Shown here piece by piece: positions 15,535-23,152 of a DNA stretch of 64,000 nt. Location: NCBI RefSeq assembly GCF_002157505.1, contig NZ_NFSC01000026.1, positions 1-64,000 of the forward strand, read 5' to 3'. Source of the DNA: Arthrobacter agilis. GTDB taxonomy: Bacteria; Actinomycetota; Actinomycetes; Actinomycetales; Micrococcaceae. The first letter of the stretch is position 1; every line of letters starts with the position of its first letter. Made by a program: the position numbers and the translations under genes. Under the pieces are notes generated by a model, which was given only the letters and a program-made list of their open reading frames with translations, did not search any database and was not told where the DNA came from.

Positions 15535-17142
15535 ATGGCAGCAACGCTCTATTGCCGCGGCCGCATCCACGCTCTGGACCGAGCAGCCGTTCCCGCCGAC
15601 ACGCTGCTGGCGGAAGACGGCGTCATCGTCGCGATCGGCGATGACCGAGCGGTGAGGAGATCCCTCACCGGTCCTGCCGAAGAGTTCGACCTCGAGGGCC
15701 GCTCGGTGATCCCCGGCCTCATCGATGCCCACATCCACTCAGCCACTTTCGCGAGGGACAGGACCACCGTCGACCTCCGCGGCGTAACTGATCTTGAGGA
15801 AGCCGTCGAGCGCGTTCGTCGGCATGCCGAGACTCTCGCACCGGGCCAGTGGCTCTTCGGTGGACGGTGGGACTTCAACACCTGGACGGTCCCGTTGCAG
15901 CCCGATCGCCACAGCCTGGACAGCGTGTGCCCGGACCGCCCCGTCGCGCTCCCCAGTATCGACGGTCATACGATCTGGGCCAACAGCCTCGCTCTCCGGG
16001 CCATCGGTGTCACGGCGGCGACGCCCGATCCGATCGGTGGCGAGATCGTCCGTGACGAGCGGGGCGATCCCACCGGGATCCTCCGCGAGTCTGCCCGCCA
16101 GCCTCTGCGCGATCTCATGAACTCCGAGCTCTCCGGAGATCTGGTATCCCAGCTTCGCGCGGCCCAGGAGCACTTCCTGTCGCTCGGGCTCACCGGCCTC
16201 CACGACATGGATGCGGAGGACAGCCGCGCCGCCTACCTGAGCTTGCACGAGGCGGGTGAGCTGAAGCTCCGCGTGCACAAGTCGATTCCCATGAACTATC
16301 TCGACGGTGCGATCGCCGAGGGCCGGTACACCGGGCAGGGCGATGACTGGTTCACCACGGGCGCGCTGAAGCTGTTCAGCGATGGTGCCCTCGGCTCACA
16401 TACCGCGCTCATGAGCGAGCCATTCCCCGGTGAACCACACAATCACGGCATCGAGGTGATTCCCTACCGCAATCTCGTGGAACTCATGGGCAAGGCAGCC
16501 CGCACCGGCATCGCCGTGGCAACGCACGCGATCGGCGACCGCGCCAACCATCTCGTGCTGAACGCCTACGAAGAGCTGCTGCCGATCACCCGCGAGCGCG
16601 GTCTACGCCACCGCATCGAGCACGCACAGCACCTGTTGCCGTCCGATGTGGTCCGCTTCGCGGAGCTCGGCGTGATCCCCTCGATGCAACCTACGCACTG
16701 CACTTCAGATATCCCCCTTTCGGGAGCGATGCTGCATGGTCGTTCACTGGCCAACTATGCGTGGCGCTCACTCCTTGACACCGGAGCCGCCCTCGCCTTC
16801 GGCTCGGACGCCCCTGTCGAAAGCCCGAATCCTGTCTACGGTCTGCACGCAGCTCTCACCCGGCAGAACGAACACGGTGAGCCGCCCGCGGGGTGGGAAC
16901 CGGAGCAGCGACTCAGCTTGGTCGAAGCGCTCGAGGGTTTCACCTCCGGGCCCGCCTTCGCCGCAGGGCAGGAGGCGAAACTCGGACGGTTACGGCCCGG
17001 AATGCTTGCGGACTTCGCCGTGCTGAACGAGGACCCCTTCTCGATTGCCCCGGACGAATTGCGCCATCTCGAGGTGCAGACGACCGTCGTCGGCGGCGAG
17101 GTACGGTTCCAACGCACCGGCGCGACTTCACGCCTTGAATAG
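15535..17142 (+). CDS. YtcJ-type amidohydrolase (amidohydrolase family 3)
   Basis: The 535-residue protein has metal ligands His-x-His in DAHIHS near residue 65, later histidines in THAIGDRAN and RIEHAQHL, and the catalytic Asp in FGSDAPVE. The N- and C-terminal strands that form the outer beta-sandwich are present (VIPGLIDAH; RPGMLADFAVLNEDP). The group includes N-substituted formamide deformylases and exoenzyme-regulation-like proteins that hydrolyse N-acyl or amide bonds. It is transcribed away from the transporter operon and probably shares its regulation. No signal peptide is seen, so it is cytoplasmic. Confidence 0.9.
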   Translation: MAATLYCRGRIHALDRAAVPADTLLAEDGVIVAIGDDRAVRRSLTGPAEEFDLEGRSVIPGLIDAHIHSATFARDRTTVDLRGVTDLEEAVERVRRHAETLAPGQWLFGGRWDFNTWTVPLQPDRHSLDSVCPDRPVALPSIDGHTIWANSLALRAIGVTAATPDPIGGEIVRDERGDPTGILRESARQPLRDLMNSELSGDLVSQLRAAQEHFLSLGLTGLHDMDAEDSRAAYLSLHEAGELKLRVHKSIPMNYLDGAIAEGRYTGQGDDWFTTGALKLFSDGALGSHTALMSEPFPGEPHNHGIEVIPYRNLVELMGKAARTGIAVATHAIGDRANHLVLNAYEELLPITRERGLRHRIEHAQHLLPSDVVRFAELGVIPSMQPTHCTSDIPLSGAMLHGRSLANYAWRSLLDTGAALAFGSDAPVESPNPVYGLHAALTRQNEHGEPPAGWEPEQRLSLVEALEGFTSGPAFAAGQEAKLGRLRPGMLADFAVLNEDPFSIAPDELRHLEVQTTVVGGEVRFQRTGATSRLE

Positions 17143-17210
17143 GGTTGCCCGTGCGGCATCGGGCGTCGGATAGCGGGTGCCGCACGTGCCGCCTGCAGGC
17201 ACACAAGGCA

Positions 17211-17248
17211 GTGCCGGGACGTCATCCTGACGGATGAAGTCCCGGCAC
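17211..17248. terminator. bidirectional terminator between convergent genes
   Basis: GTGCCGGGAC (17211-17220) pairs with GTCCCGGCAC (17239-17248), and an inner TCATCC pairs with GGATGA. The structure lies between the amidohydrolase stop and the stop of the minus-strand secreted protein, so it can serve both. Confidence 0.75.
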
Positions 17249-17276
17249 GTGGCGCCCGGGTGCTGGCGGCGACCTG

Positions 17277-19523
17277 CTATCTCAGGGTCAGTACCAGCGT
17301 GGGTGCGAGGGTAGCACCGGCTTCCTTGGAGCTGAGCAGCAGGCCGTCGCTGCTGCTGGAGTCGATACCCAGGGAGAGCTGCTGGCCGAGCTCACCGGCC
17401 ACGCCGGTGACCGTGAGCGGAACGCTGTAGCGGGTGTTGATCGCTGTCGGACCGAGCGTTCCGATACTGACACCGGGGGCCGGAGCGTTGCTGTAGGTGA
17501 TTCCGGTTTCCGTCCAGCTGTCATTGGCGACCAGCTTGACGTTCTGCTTGCCCGTCGACCCGTTCTCGGCGCTGGTCAGTTGCAGCGTGGCACTCTCGAT
17601 CGTCCTGCCCGCATAGGCCGACAGGTCGAACTTCAGGTACGTGGTCTCGATCGGGCTGCTGTCCACCCACAGCGTGGTGCTCGTGCCACGGTTCGTCCCC
17701 GGCGCCCCGCTCGACACATAGCTGTCAGCGGTAGCCGTCAGCGTGGCGGTCGTTGACGTGCCGCCCGCCGCCGCCGTCGTGAAGGTCCAGGTCCTGTCCG
17801 ACGCCAGCGCATTACCGGCAGCGTCCTTCACCCCCGTGGAACCGCCCCTGATCCTCGCCGTGTACGTCGTACTCGGCGCCAGACTTGAAGTCGGGTCCAA
17901 CGTCGCAACAGTGCCGCTGTAGGTCACGGCGGCTCCCACCGCCGTCGTCGACCCCTGCGGCGTCAGCGTGAACGTGGAGGTCGTAATCGTCGAGGCATTC
18001 ATTGGTTCTGAGAACGTTCCCGTCGCGTTCGCGGTCACCGCAACACCGGTCGCAACACTCGGCGAGACCGCCGTCACCGTCGGAGCCGTCGTATCACCAC
18101 CACCACTACCAGCTTCGTAGTGGTGCCAGTACCGGCTTGTGGCGCCCACATCGGCGAGCAACAGCAGACCGCTGTTAGGCGTGCGCGTGGAATTTAGGTT
18201 CTGCTTCGTCGACGTCACATTATGAACGTACTGGTCTGCGTCCACGATCCGAGGCGTCTTCCCGGTGGTGAAATTGATGTTGTCCAGAGGCGTGGATTTC
18301 TCGTAGATCGCGCCCCCCGAGGTGGAGCAGACGCCGGCGTTCGTCGTGCCGCTGGGTTTGGGATAGGTGGCGAAGGTCCGCAGCCTCTGCGCGGCCTCGT
18401 CGATGAGGACGATCACGCGGTTCGGGCACTCGCCCTGGGTGGCGATCGTGTGGGCCGTCCACTTCGCGGTCGCGGTCGCAGTATCCAGAGCCAGCAGCTG
18501 GATCAGCGGCTGGGACGCGGAGGTGAATGACGTCTTGACCGCGGCGAACACCCGGCCGCCGGAGGAATCCAGCCACTTCAGGTTCATGTGGTCATCACCG
18601 CTTTTCAGGCCCGACACCGCCGCCCCGGTCGTCCAGGAGCTATTAGGGTCTCCATCGACGTGGACGCTCCAGTAAAAGCCGTCGTCGGCATCTCCCTTCT
18701 GCCGGCTCCACATCACACCCATCTTGCGGGGTCCGAAGGCGATTACCGCCGACGTGTCGTCCAAGCTCACGTTGCCCGACCCCTCAGTGCTCGACGCCGC
18801 AGGATGCAGGAACGGCGTCCCCCACGTCACGCCGTCCGTGCCGGTGGCGTTCATATAGATCTTGTTGCCCTGCTGCCAAGTGGCCCATACCCGACCGGTC
18901 GAGTCCTTGTCGATGGTCAGGACCTCGACTTTTTGGTCGTTGATCTTTGTCGAATCCAGCAGCGCGTACGTGTCCGTGCTCGCGTTGTAGCTGTAGCGGC
19001 GCATTGTCGTCGGGAAGCCCGCCGCAGCCGACACGCCGTCATTCACGAACACGTAACTCGCAACGTTCAGCGTCGTCCCGTCCCAGAGGACGTCGTGGTG
19101 CGTGTTCGCCCGCGGGTCCGTGACCACACCCGTGTCGACCCACGAATTCGTGCCGGCATCGAACCGGAAGATATGGAAATCCGAACTGGCGGTGTCCCAC
19201 AGGTTCCCCCACCAGCGCCCGTCATTGAACCACAGCGCGTTGGTCGCCCGCTTCGTACCCGTCGGCGTGCCCGTTCCGGCATGCGACGGACCCTGTGTCC
19301 CGACGTCACCCGGATCGGCCGACGCCGCGACCGGCACCACCAGGGCCGCCAGCCCAAGCAGCAGCGCTGTCAACAGCGCCGTCAGAAGTGAAGGAAGCCG
19401 GAGGTTCCGCAACCCACCTCGACGAAGACCGGAGAAGCAGGCACCTCTCCGCCCTCCGCCAGGCTTCGGAGCCCTGCGGCCTCCACTACGCCTGCGCATG
19501 GAAAAAAATGGATGATCCAGCAT
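17277..19523 (-). CDS. large secreted protein with Ig-like and DNRLRE (CBM96-type) domains
   Basis: The 748-residue protein has a long Arg-rich N-region and a signal segment (about 43-68, cleavage near ASA-DP). An ATG nine codons in is an alternative start. Residues about 75-430 form a repetitive Trp/Asp-rich region that reads like a beta-propeller (NDGRWWGNLWD, GRVWATWQQGNKIYM, RVFAAVKTS). An Ig-like Big_5-type domain follows (about 432-535: TAPTVTAVSPSVATGV, FSEPMN). A DNRLRE/CBM96-type domain ends the protein (about 545-748: ADSYVSSGAPGTNRG, TYLKFDLSA, DGLLLSSKE). Such proteins usually act on or bind extracellular polysaccharide. No catalytic residues can be assigned. Confidence 0.75.
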   Translation of the reverse strand: MLDHPFFSMRRRSGGRRAPKPGGGRRGACFSGLRRGGLRNLRLPSLLTALLTALLLGLAALVVPVAASADPGDVGTQGPSHAGTGTPTGTKRATNALWFNDGRWWGNLWDTASSDFHIFRFDAGTNSWVDTGVVTDPRANTHHDVLWDGTTLNVASYVFVNDGVSAAAGFPTTMRRYSYNASTDTYALLDSTKINDQKVEVLTIDKDSTGRVWATWQQGNKIYMNATGTDGVTWGTPFLHPAASSTEGSGNVSLDDTSAVIAFGPRKMGVMWSRQKGDADDGFYWSVHVDGDPNSSWTTGAAVSGLKSGDDHMNLKWLDSSGGRVFAAVKTSFTSASQPLIQLLALDTATATAKWTAHTIATQGECPNRVIVLIDEAAQRLRTFATYPKPSGTTNAGVCSTSGGAIYEKSTPLDNINFTTGKTPRIVDADQYVHNVTSTKQNLNSTRTPNSGLLLLADVGATSRYWHHYEAGSGGGDTTAPTVTAVSPSVATGVAVTANATGTFSEPMNASTITTSTFTLTPQGSTTAVGAAVTYSGTVATLDPTSSLAPSTTYTARIRGGSTGVKDAAGNALASDRTWTFTTAAAGGTSTTATLTATADSYVSSGAPGTNRGTSTTLWVDSSPIETTYLKFDLSAYAGRTIESATLQLTSAENGSTGKQNVKLVANDSWTETGITYSNAPAPGVSIGTLGPTAINTRYSVPLTVTGVAGELGQQLSLGIDSSSSDGLLLSSKEAGATLAPTLVLTLR

Positions 19524-19670
19524 CGTTGCCCCCCGGGTTGATTGATCTTCGATCCTCCCCAGGTTTCTCCAGTGTCAAGCGTCGAAGCATCAGAAACAAC
19601 CCCCCCAGTGCGATCACCCCTCGACTACCGACGCCCCCACTACTTGCTGCTCGAGGCATACAGAACACGT

Positions 19671-19680
19671 AGTAATTACT
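19671..19680. promoter_or_regulatory. palindrome AGTAATTACT upstream of the BldC-like gene
   Basis: A perfect 10-bp palindrome lies 77 bp upstream of the BldC-like gene and 148 bp upstream of the divergent secreted-protein gene. BldC-type regulators bind AT-rich sites. It is a candidate operator, nothing more. Confidence 0.35.
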
Positions 19681-19757
19681 CGTGCGCCAACCACCGGGGC
19701 CGATCACTGTTAGCAGAGACGTAGGAGTGGCGAACGGGTCTCAAGGAGCAGGTAACA

Positions 19758-19952
19758 ATGGCGCATAACAACCCCATGACAGAGAACCTACTGACGGTTG
19801 CGGAGATAGCCGCCCAGATGCGGGTATCGAAGATGACGGTGTACCGCCTGGTGCAGTCCGGCGCGATGCACGGTATCCGGTTCGGCCGCTCCTACCGGGT
19901 GCCGGAAGCGGCCGTACAGCAGTACCTCGACTCCGTGAACTCAGGACACTGA
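19758..19952 (+). CDS. BldC/excisionase-like MerR-type HTH protein
   Basis: The ATG has a perfect AAGGAG 11 bp upstream and gives 64 residues. LTVAEIAAQMRVSKMTVYRLVQSG, followed by FGRSYRVPEAAVQQYL, is the helix-turn-helix 17 / excisionase fold with wing. Streptomyces BldC is the best-known relative and has the same size. It binds DNA and has no other domain. It stands alone, divergent from the large secreted-protein gene. Excisionase function is less likely because no integrase is nearby. Confidence 0.88.
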   Translation: MAHNNPMTENLLTVAEIAAQMRVSKMTVYRLVQSGAMHGIRFGRSYRVPEAAVQQYLDSVNSGH

Positions 19953-20525
19953 TACACCGCTCATCACCGACCTGGTCAGGCGCACGGCGGGCAACCACGC
20001 CGGCGGTGAACCTCTGGACGGTGTCCGGTGCGCGTCCAGGATCGACGAGCAGGATGCTCCATGCCGAGGTCGAACTGGTCGGTATATAAGTACGGGATGT
20101 CATTCAGCGCAAACGTCCTGCCCGAGCATCGATGCGGCTGACGCCTGCCGTCGCACAGCCACTCGGAGGTGGGCAGCCTGAACGGCGCCCTGCCCACCAG
20201 CGCCCTGCTCACCAGCGCCCTGCTCACCAGCGCCCTCGAAGGTAGCAGTGATGCGAGTCATCGAGTGACTGCGGATCCAGGCGGACCCTAGTGCTGCGTG
20301 CGTATCACGCGTCAGGGTGGACGTCCTGAAGCGCCGATCCCCTAGCGCCTCGCGACTACTGGCACGACGGCTTCATCGGTGGTCGGAAACCTGTCTCGGC
20401 GGCGCCTCTCGGCTGGAATAACCGCGCGGCTCGACCCTGATCGATCCCCTGAACCGGCATCTTCGTAGGCTACTTTGGAGTCCGTATAGTAGCGGCCTTG
20501 CCTCGGGCCCCGGAAGGAGCATCGA
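19953..20525. other. gene-free stretch with a 15-bp tandem repeat
   Basis: No supported CDS lies in these 573 bp. The notable feature is the tandem repeat at 20186-20236. AAGGAG at 20514-20519 is the ribosome-binding site of the phospholipase D-like gene. Confidence 0.5.
20186..20236. repeat. 15-bp tandem repeat, about 3.4 copies
   Basis: Unit CGCCCTGCTCACCAG begins at 20186 (with one C for T), 20201 and 20216, and a partial fourth copy ends at 20236. The unit length is a multiple of three but no gene covers it. Confidence 0.85.
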
Positions 20526-22139
20526 GTGGACGGTGACGTGGAGAGCTGGTTCCTGAGCCGTGAGGAGCGGGGGAACCTCGCGACCGAGGTGCACGCAGGC
20601 GGCGCCGAGTTGCCGTCCTGGTCCGAAGGCAACCTCGTGCGGCCCCTGATTCATGGCGCTACCTACTTCGCCCGACTGCATGAAGAGCTGACAGCCCTGC
20701 GCGCGGGAGACCGCGTGTGGTTCACCGACTGGCGCGGCGACGGTGACGAGCGGCTGACGGAGGACGGCCCGTCGATCGGCGAGTTGCTGGCGGATCTGGC
20801 ACGCAAGGGTGTGGAAGTGCGGGGCCTGATCTGGAGATCTCACGGAGAGCGCGTGTCGGCGCCGATCAGCGGCCGGTCCAACGAACTCCTGAGTCGCCAG
20901 GTCAACGACGCAGGCGGAGAGGTGCTGTTGGATCAGCGTGTACGCCTCTTCGGCTCCCACCACCAGAAGCTCTTCGTCATCCGCCGTCGTGACGACCCGT
21001 CGCGCGACGTCGCGTTCGTCGGCGGAATCGACCTTTCCCACAGCAGGCGGGACGATGCCGACCATGCAGGAGATCCGCAAGCAGTGACGATGGATCCCCG
21101 GTACGGGAAACGGCCACCGTGGCACGATGCCGCCCTCGAACTCCGCGGGCCCGTGGTTGAAGATGTGCTCGCATTGTTCGCTGAACGGTGGAACGACCCG
21201 CATCCCCTGGACCACCGCACCCCTTACCGGATGTTGCTGCATCGCCTGGCCCGCATGCCACGCCACCCCAAACCGCTTCCAGTCACTGCTCCGCCACCAC
21301 CACCGGCGGGCCCCCACGCCGTGCAGCTGCTGCGCACCTACGGCGTGAAGCATCCTCCGTTCCCCTTCGCGCCCGAGGGGGACCGGAGCATCGCCCGTGG
21401 CTATGCCAAAGCCTTCTCCCGGGCCCGGTCGCTGATCTACATCGAGGACCAGTACCTGTGGTCGGCAGAGGTCGCGGCCGGCATCGCCTCGGCCTTGGAA
21501 CGGAACCCCGATCTGAAGGTGATCGCCGTCGTGCCCCGGTACCCGGACTCCGACGGTTTCTTCGGGGGGCCGCCCAGGCGGATCGGGCAAGTACGGGCCA
21601 TGGGGATACTGCACCGGGCTGCTCCGGGCAGGGTCGGCGTGTTCGATCTGGAGAACAGCGCCGGAACACCGATCTACGTCCATGCAAAGATCTGCATCAT
21701 CGACGACGTCTGGTTCGCCTGCGGCTCGGACAACTTCAACCGTCGGTCCTGGACCTCGGACAGCGAACTCACCTGCGCCGTACTCGACACCACGAACGGC
21801 ACGTCGGAAACGACCCGCACGGACACGGGACAGGACTCCTACCGCCCGTTGGCCCGCGAGTTCCGGCTCCAGCTCTGGGCCGAACACCTGGGCCTGGATC
21901 AGGACGACCCCCGCCTCCAGGACCCGGCGGCCGGGCTCGATCTGTGGAACACCACCGCTGACGCTTTGGATCGATGGCATGATGCCGGCCGCCGCGCGCC
22001 CCGTCCTCCCGGGCAGGTACGGCGCCATACCCCGGCACCGGTACCGCCCCTCCAACGTCTCTGGGCGGATCCACTGAGCCGTTTTATCGTCGACCCGGAC
22101 GGCCGCCCCCGCCGGTCGCGCGGCACCAGCGAGTTCTAG
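20526..22139 (+). CDS. phospholipase D-like protein, two HKD motifs
   Basis: A GTG with AAGGAG upstream starts 537 residues. The second HKD motif is canonical (His386, Lys388, Asp393 in HAKICIID, then GSDNFNRRSW). The first is HQKLFVIR (His146, Lys148), with Arg153 where Asp is expected, followed by AFVGGIDLSHSRRDD. The same change is usual in this bacterial subgroup. HKD enzymes cleave or transfer phosphodiester bonds through a His nucleophile. There is no signal peptide, which points to a cytoplasmic or peripheral membrane enzyme, perhaps in phospholipid turnover. It is monocistronic. Confidence 0.88.
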   Translation: MDGDVESWFLSREERGNLATEVHAGGAELPSWSEGNLVRPLIHGATYFARLHEELTALRAGDRVWFTDWRGDGDERLTEDGPSIGELLADLARKGVEVRGLIWRSHGERVSAPISGRSNELLSRQVNDAGGEVLLDQRVRLFGSHHQKLFVIRRRDDPSRDVAFVGGIDLSHSRRDDADHAGDPQAVTMDPRYGKRPPWHDAALELRGPVVEDVLALFAERWNDPHPLDHRTPYRMLLHRLARMPRHPKPLPVTAPPPPPAGPHAVQLLRTYGVKHPPFPFAPEGDRSIARGYAKAFSRARSLIYIEDQYLWSAEVAAGIASALERNPDLKVIAVVPRYPDSDGFFGGPPRRIGQVRAMGILHRAAPGRVGVFDLENSAGTPIYVHAKICIIDDVWFACGSDNFNRRSWTSDSELTCAVLDTTNGTSETTRTDTGQDSYRPLAREFRLQLWAEHLGLDQDDPRLQDPAAGLDLWNTTADALDRWHDAGRRAPRPPGQVRRHTPAPVPPLQRLWADPLSRFIVDPDGRPRRSRGTSEF

Positions 22140-22234
22140 GACGTCAGGCAGCAGCAGACCTACTCCGGTCAAAAGGGACACGGACTTCTGAACCTACTCG
22201 CAGATCCCGGCCGTCCGGCGTGGCAACAGCCCGG

Positions 22235-22939
22235 CTAGCGCGTACCGACCACCGGGTCCGGCAGGGCGCGCCCCAGCCGCCCGATGAGCGCGAGGCTGTC
22301 CGCCCGGATCGTCCCGAGGGTGCTGCCGGCGCCGCACAGCACCATGGCCGCGTCGGCCACCTGGAGTGGTGAGTCGGGCGTGACCTGGCCATCGGCCCGG
22401 AGGCTCACGAGGGATTCGACCAGGCGGAAGGCGAGCTCGCCGTGATGCCGGGCATCACCGGGCCAGAGAGGTGCGGGGACAGCGGCCGACCCCAGCCGAC
22501 GGTACAGGCCGCGCAACTCCCCGCGGTCCGCGAGGAATGAGCGGAAGCGCTCGTCCCGGGCTTCCGGCAGGTGGTACAGGACCCCGATGTTCCAGCGTCC
22601 GCTGCACAGCTGTGTCCCGTCGAACAGCGCCACAGCATGGAGCCGGACGGCGGGAGAGGCGGCGCCGTCCCCGACGGCGGACACTGCACGGGCGAAGGCC
22701 AGCCCCTCCGCCACGGTTCCGGTCAGGAGCTCCTCGAGGATGTCGTCCTTCGTGGCGAAGTGGTGGTAGAGCGAGGACTGCCGTATCCCGACCGCGTCCG
22801 CGACGGCACGGGTGGAGGTGGTGGCGTAGCCCTGCGTGGTGAACAGCTCCGCCGCCGCGTCGAGGATCTCCTCACGGGCCGTGGCTCCGGGGCGGGTCGA
22901 TTGGCGCGTGCGGGGACGTCCCGGTCCGGTGAGGGTCAC
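22235..22939 (-). CDS. TetR-family repressor of the guanidine cluster (likely)
   Basis: The 234-residue protein begins at a GTG. The N-terminal TetR helix-turn-helix is clear (EEILDAAAELFTTQGYATTSTRAVADAVGIRQSSLYHHFATKDD split over residues 23-66). The C-terminal ligand domain is not assignable to a named group. It is divergent from the permease gene with a 213-bp shared control region, so it most likely regulates the carboxylase cluster. Guanidine, or an intermediate, is a plausible ligand by inference only. Confidence 0.88.
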   Translation of the reverse strand: MTLTGPGRPRTRQSTRPGATAREEILDAAAELFTTQGYATTSTRAVADAVGIRQSSLYHHFATKDDILEELLTGTVAEGLAFARAVSAVGDGAASPAVRLHAVALFDGTQLCSGRWNIGVLYHLPEARDERFRSFLADRGELRGLYRRLGSAAVPAPLWPGDARHHGELAFRLVESLVSLRADGQVTPDSPLQVADAAMVLCGAGSTLGTIRADSLALIGRLGRALPDPVVGTR

Positions 22940-23066
22940 GGCCTCATTCTTGCACCCGGAGGAACTCCTCCCGGCGCGGTGCCGCTCCGCGGGAAGCCAC
23001 GAAACATGACGGAAACAACCTGCTCATGAGCCTTTTACGTCCATGAAACCCGAGCGGGACCTCGGA

Positions 23067-23095
23067 TTGGAAAACTATCAAGTGACCGGTATTAC
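23067..23095 (+). promoter_or_regulatory. candidate sigma-70-type promoter of the guanidine operon
   Basis: TTGGAA (23067-23072) and TATTAC (23090-23095) are spaced by 17 bp, 57 bp before the permease ATG. The spacer contains CTATCAAGTGACC, a possible site for the divergent TetR protein. No ykkC-type guanidine riboswitch was recognised between this promoter and the start codon. Confidence 0.5.
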
Positions 23096-23152
23096 GCAGC
23101 ACCCCCATCGCTTCCGCCGGCACCCATCCCGTTCGAACCACGGAGACTTCCG

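Noticed and set aside
20186-20236. CRISPR array
   Set aside because: The repeats are directly tandem with no spacers and no cas genes are present; the same applies to 52691-52750.
22940-23152. Guanidine (ykkC) riboswitch before the permease gene
   Set aside because: No recognisable aptamer core by eye, and the candidate promoter leaves too short a leader.
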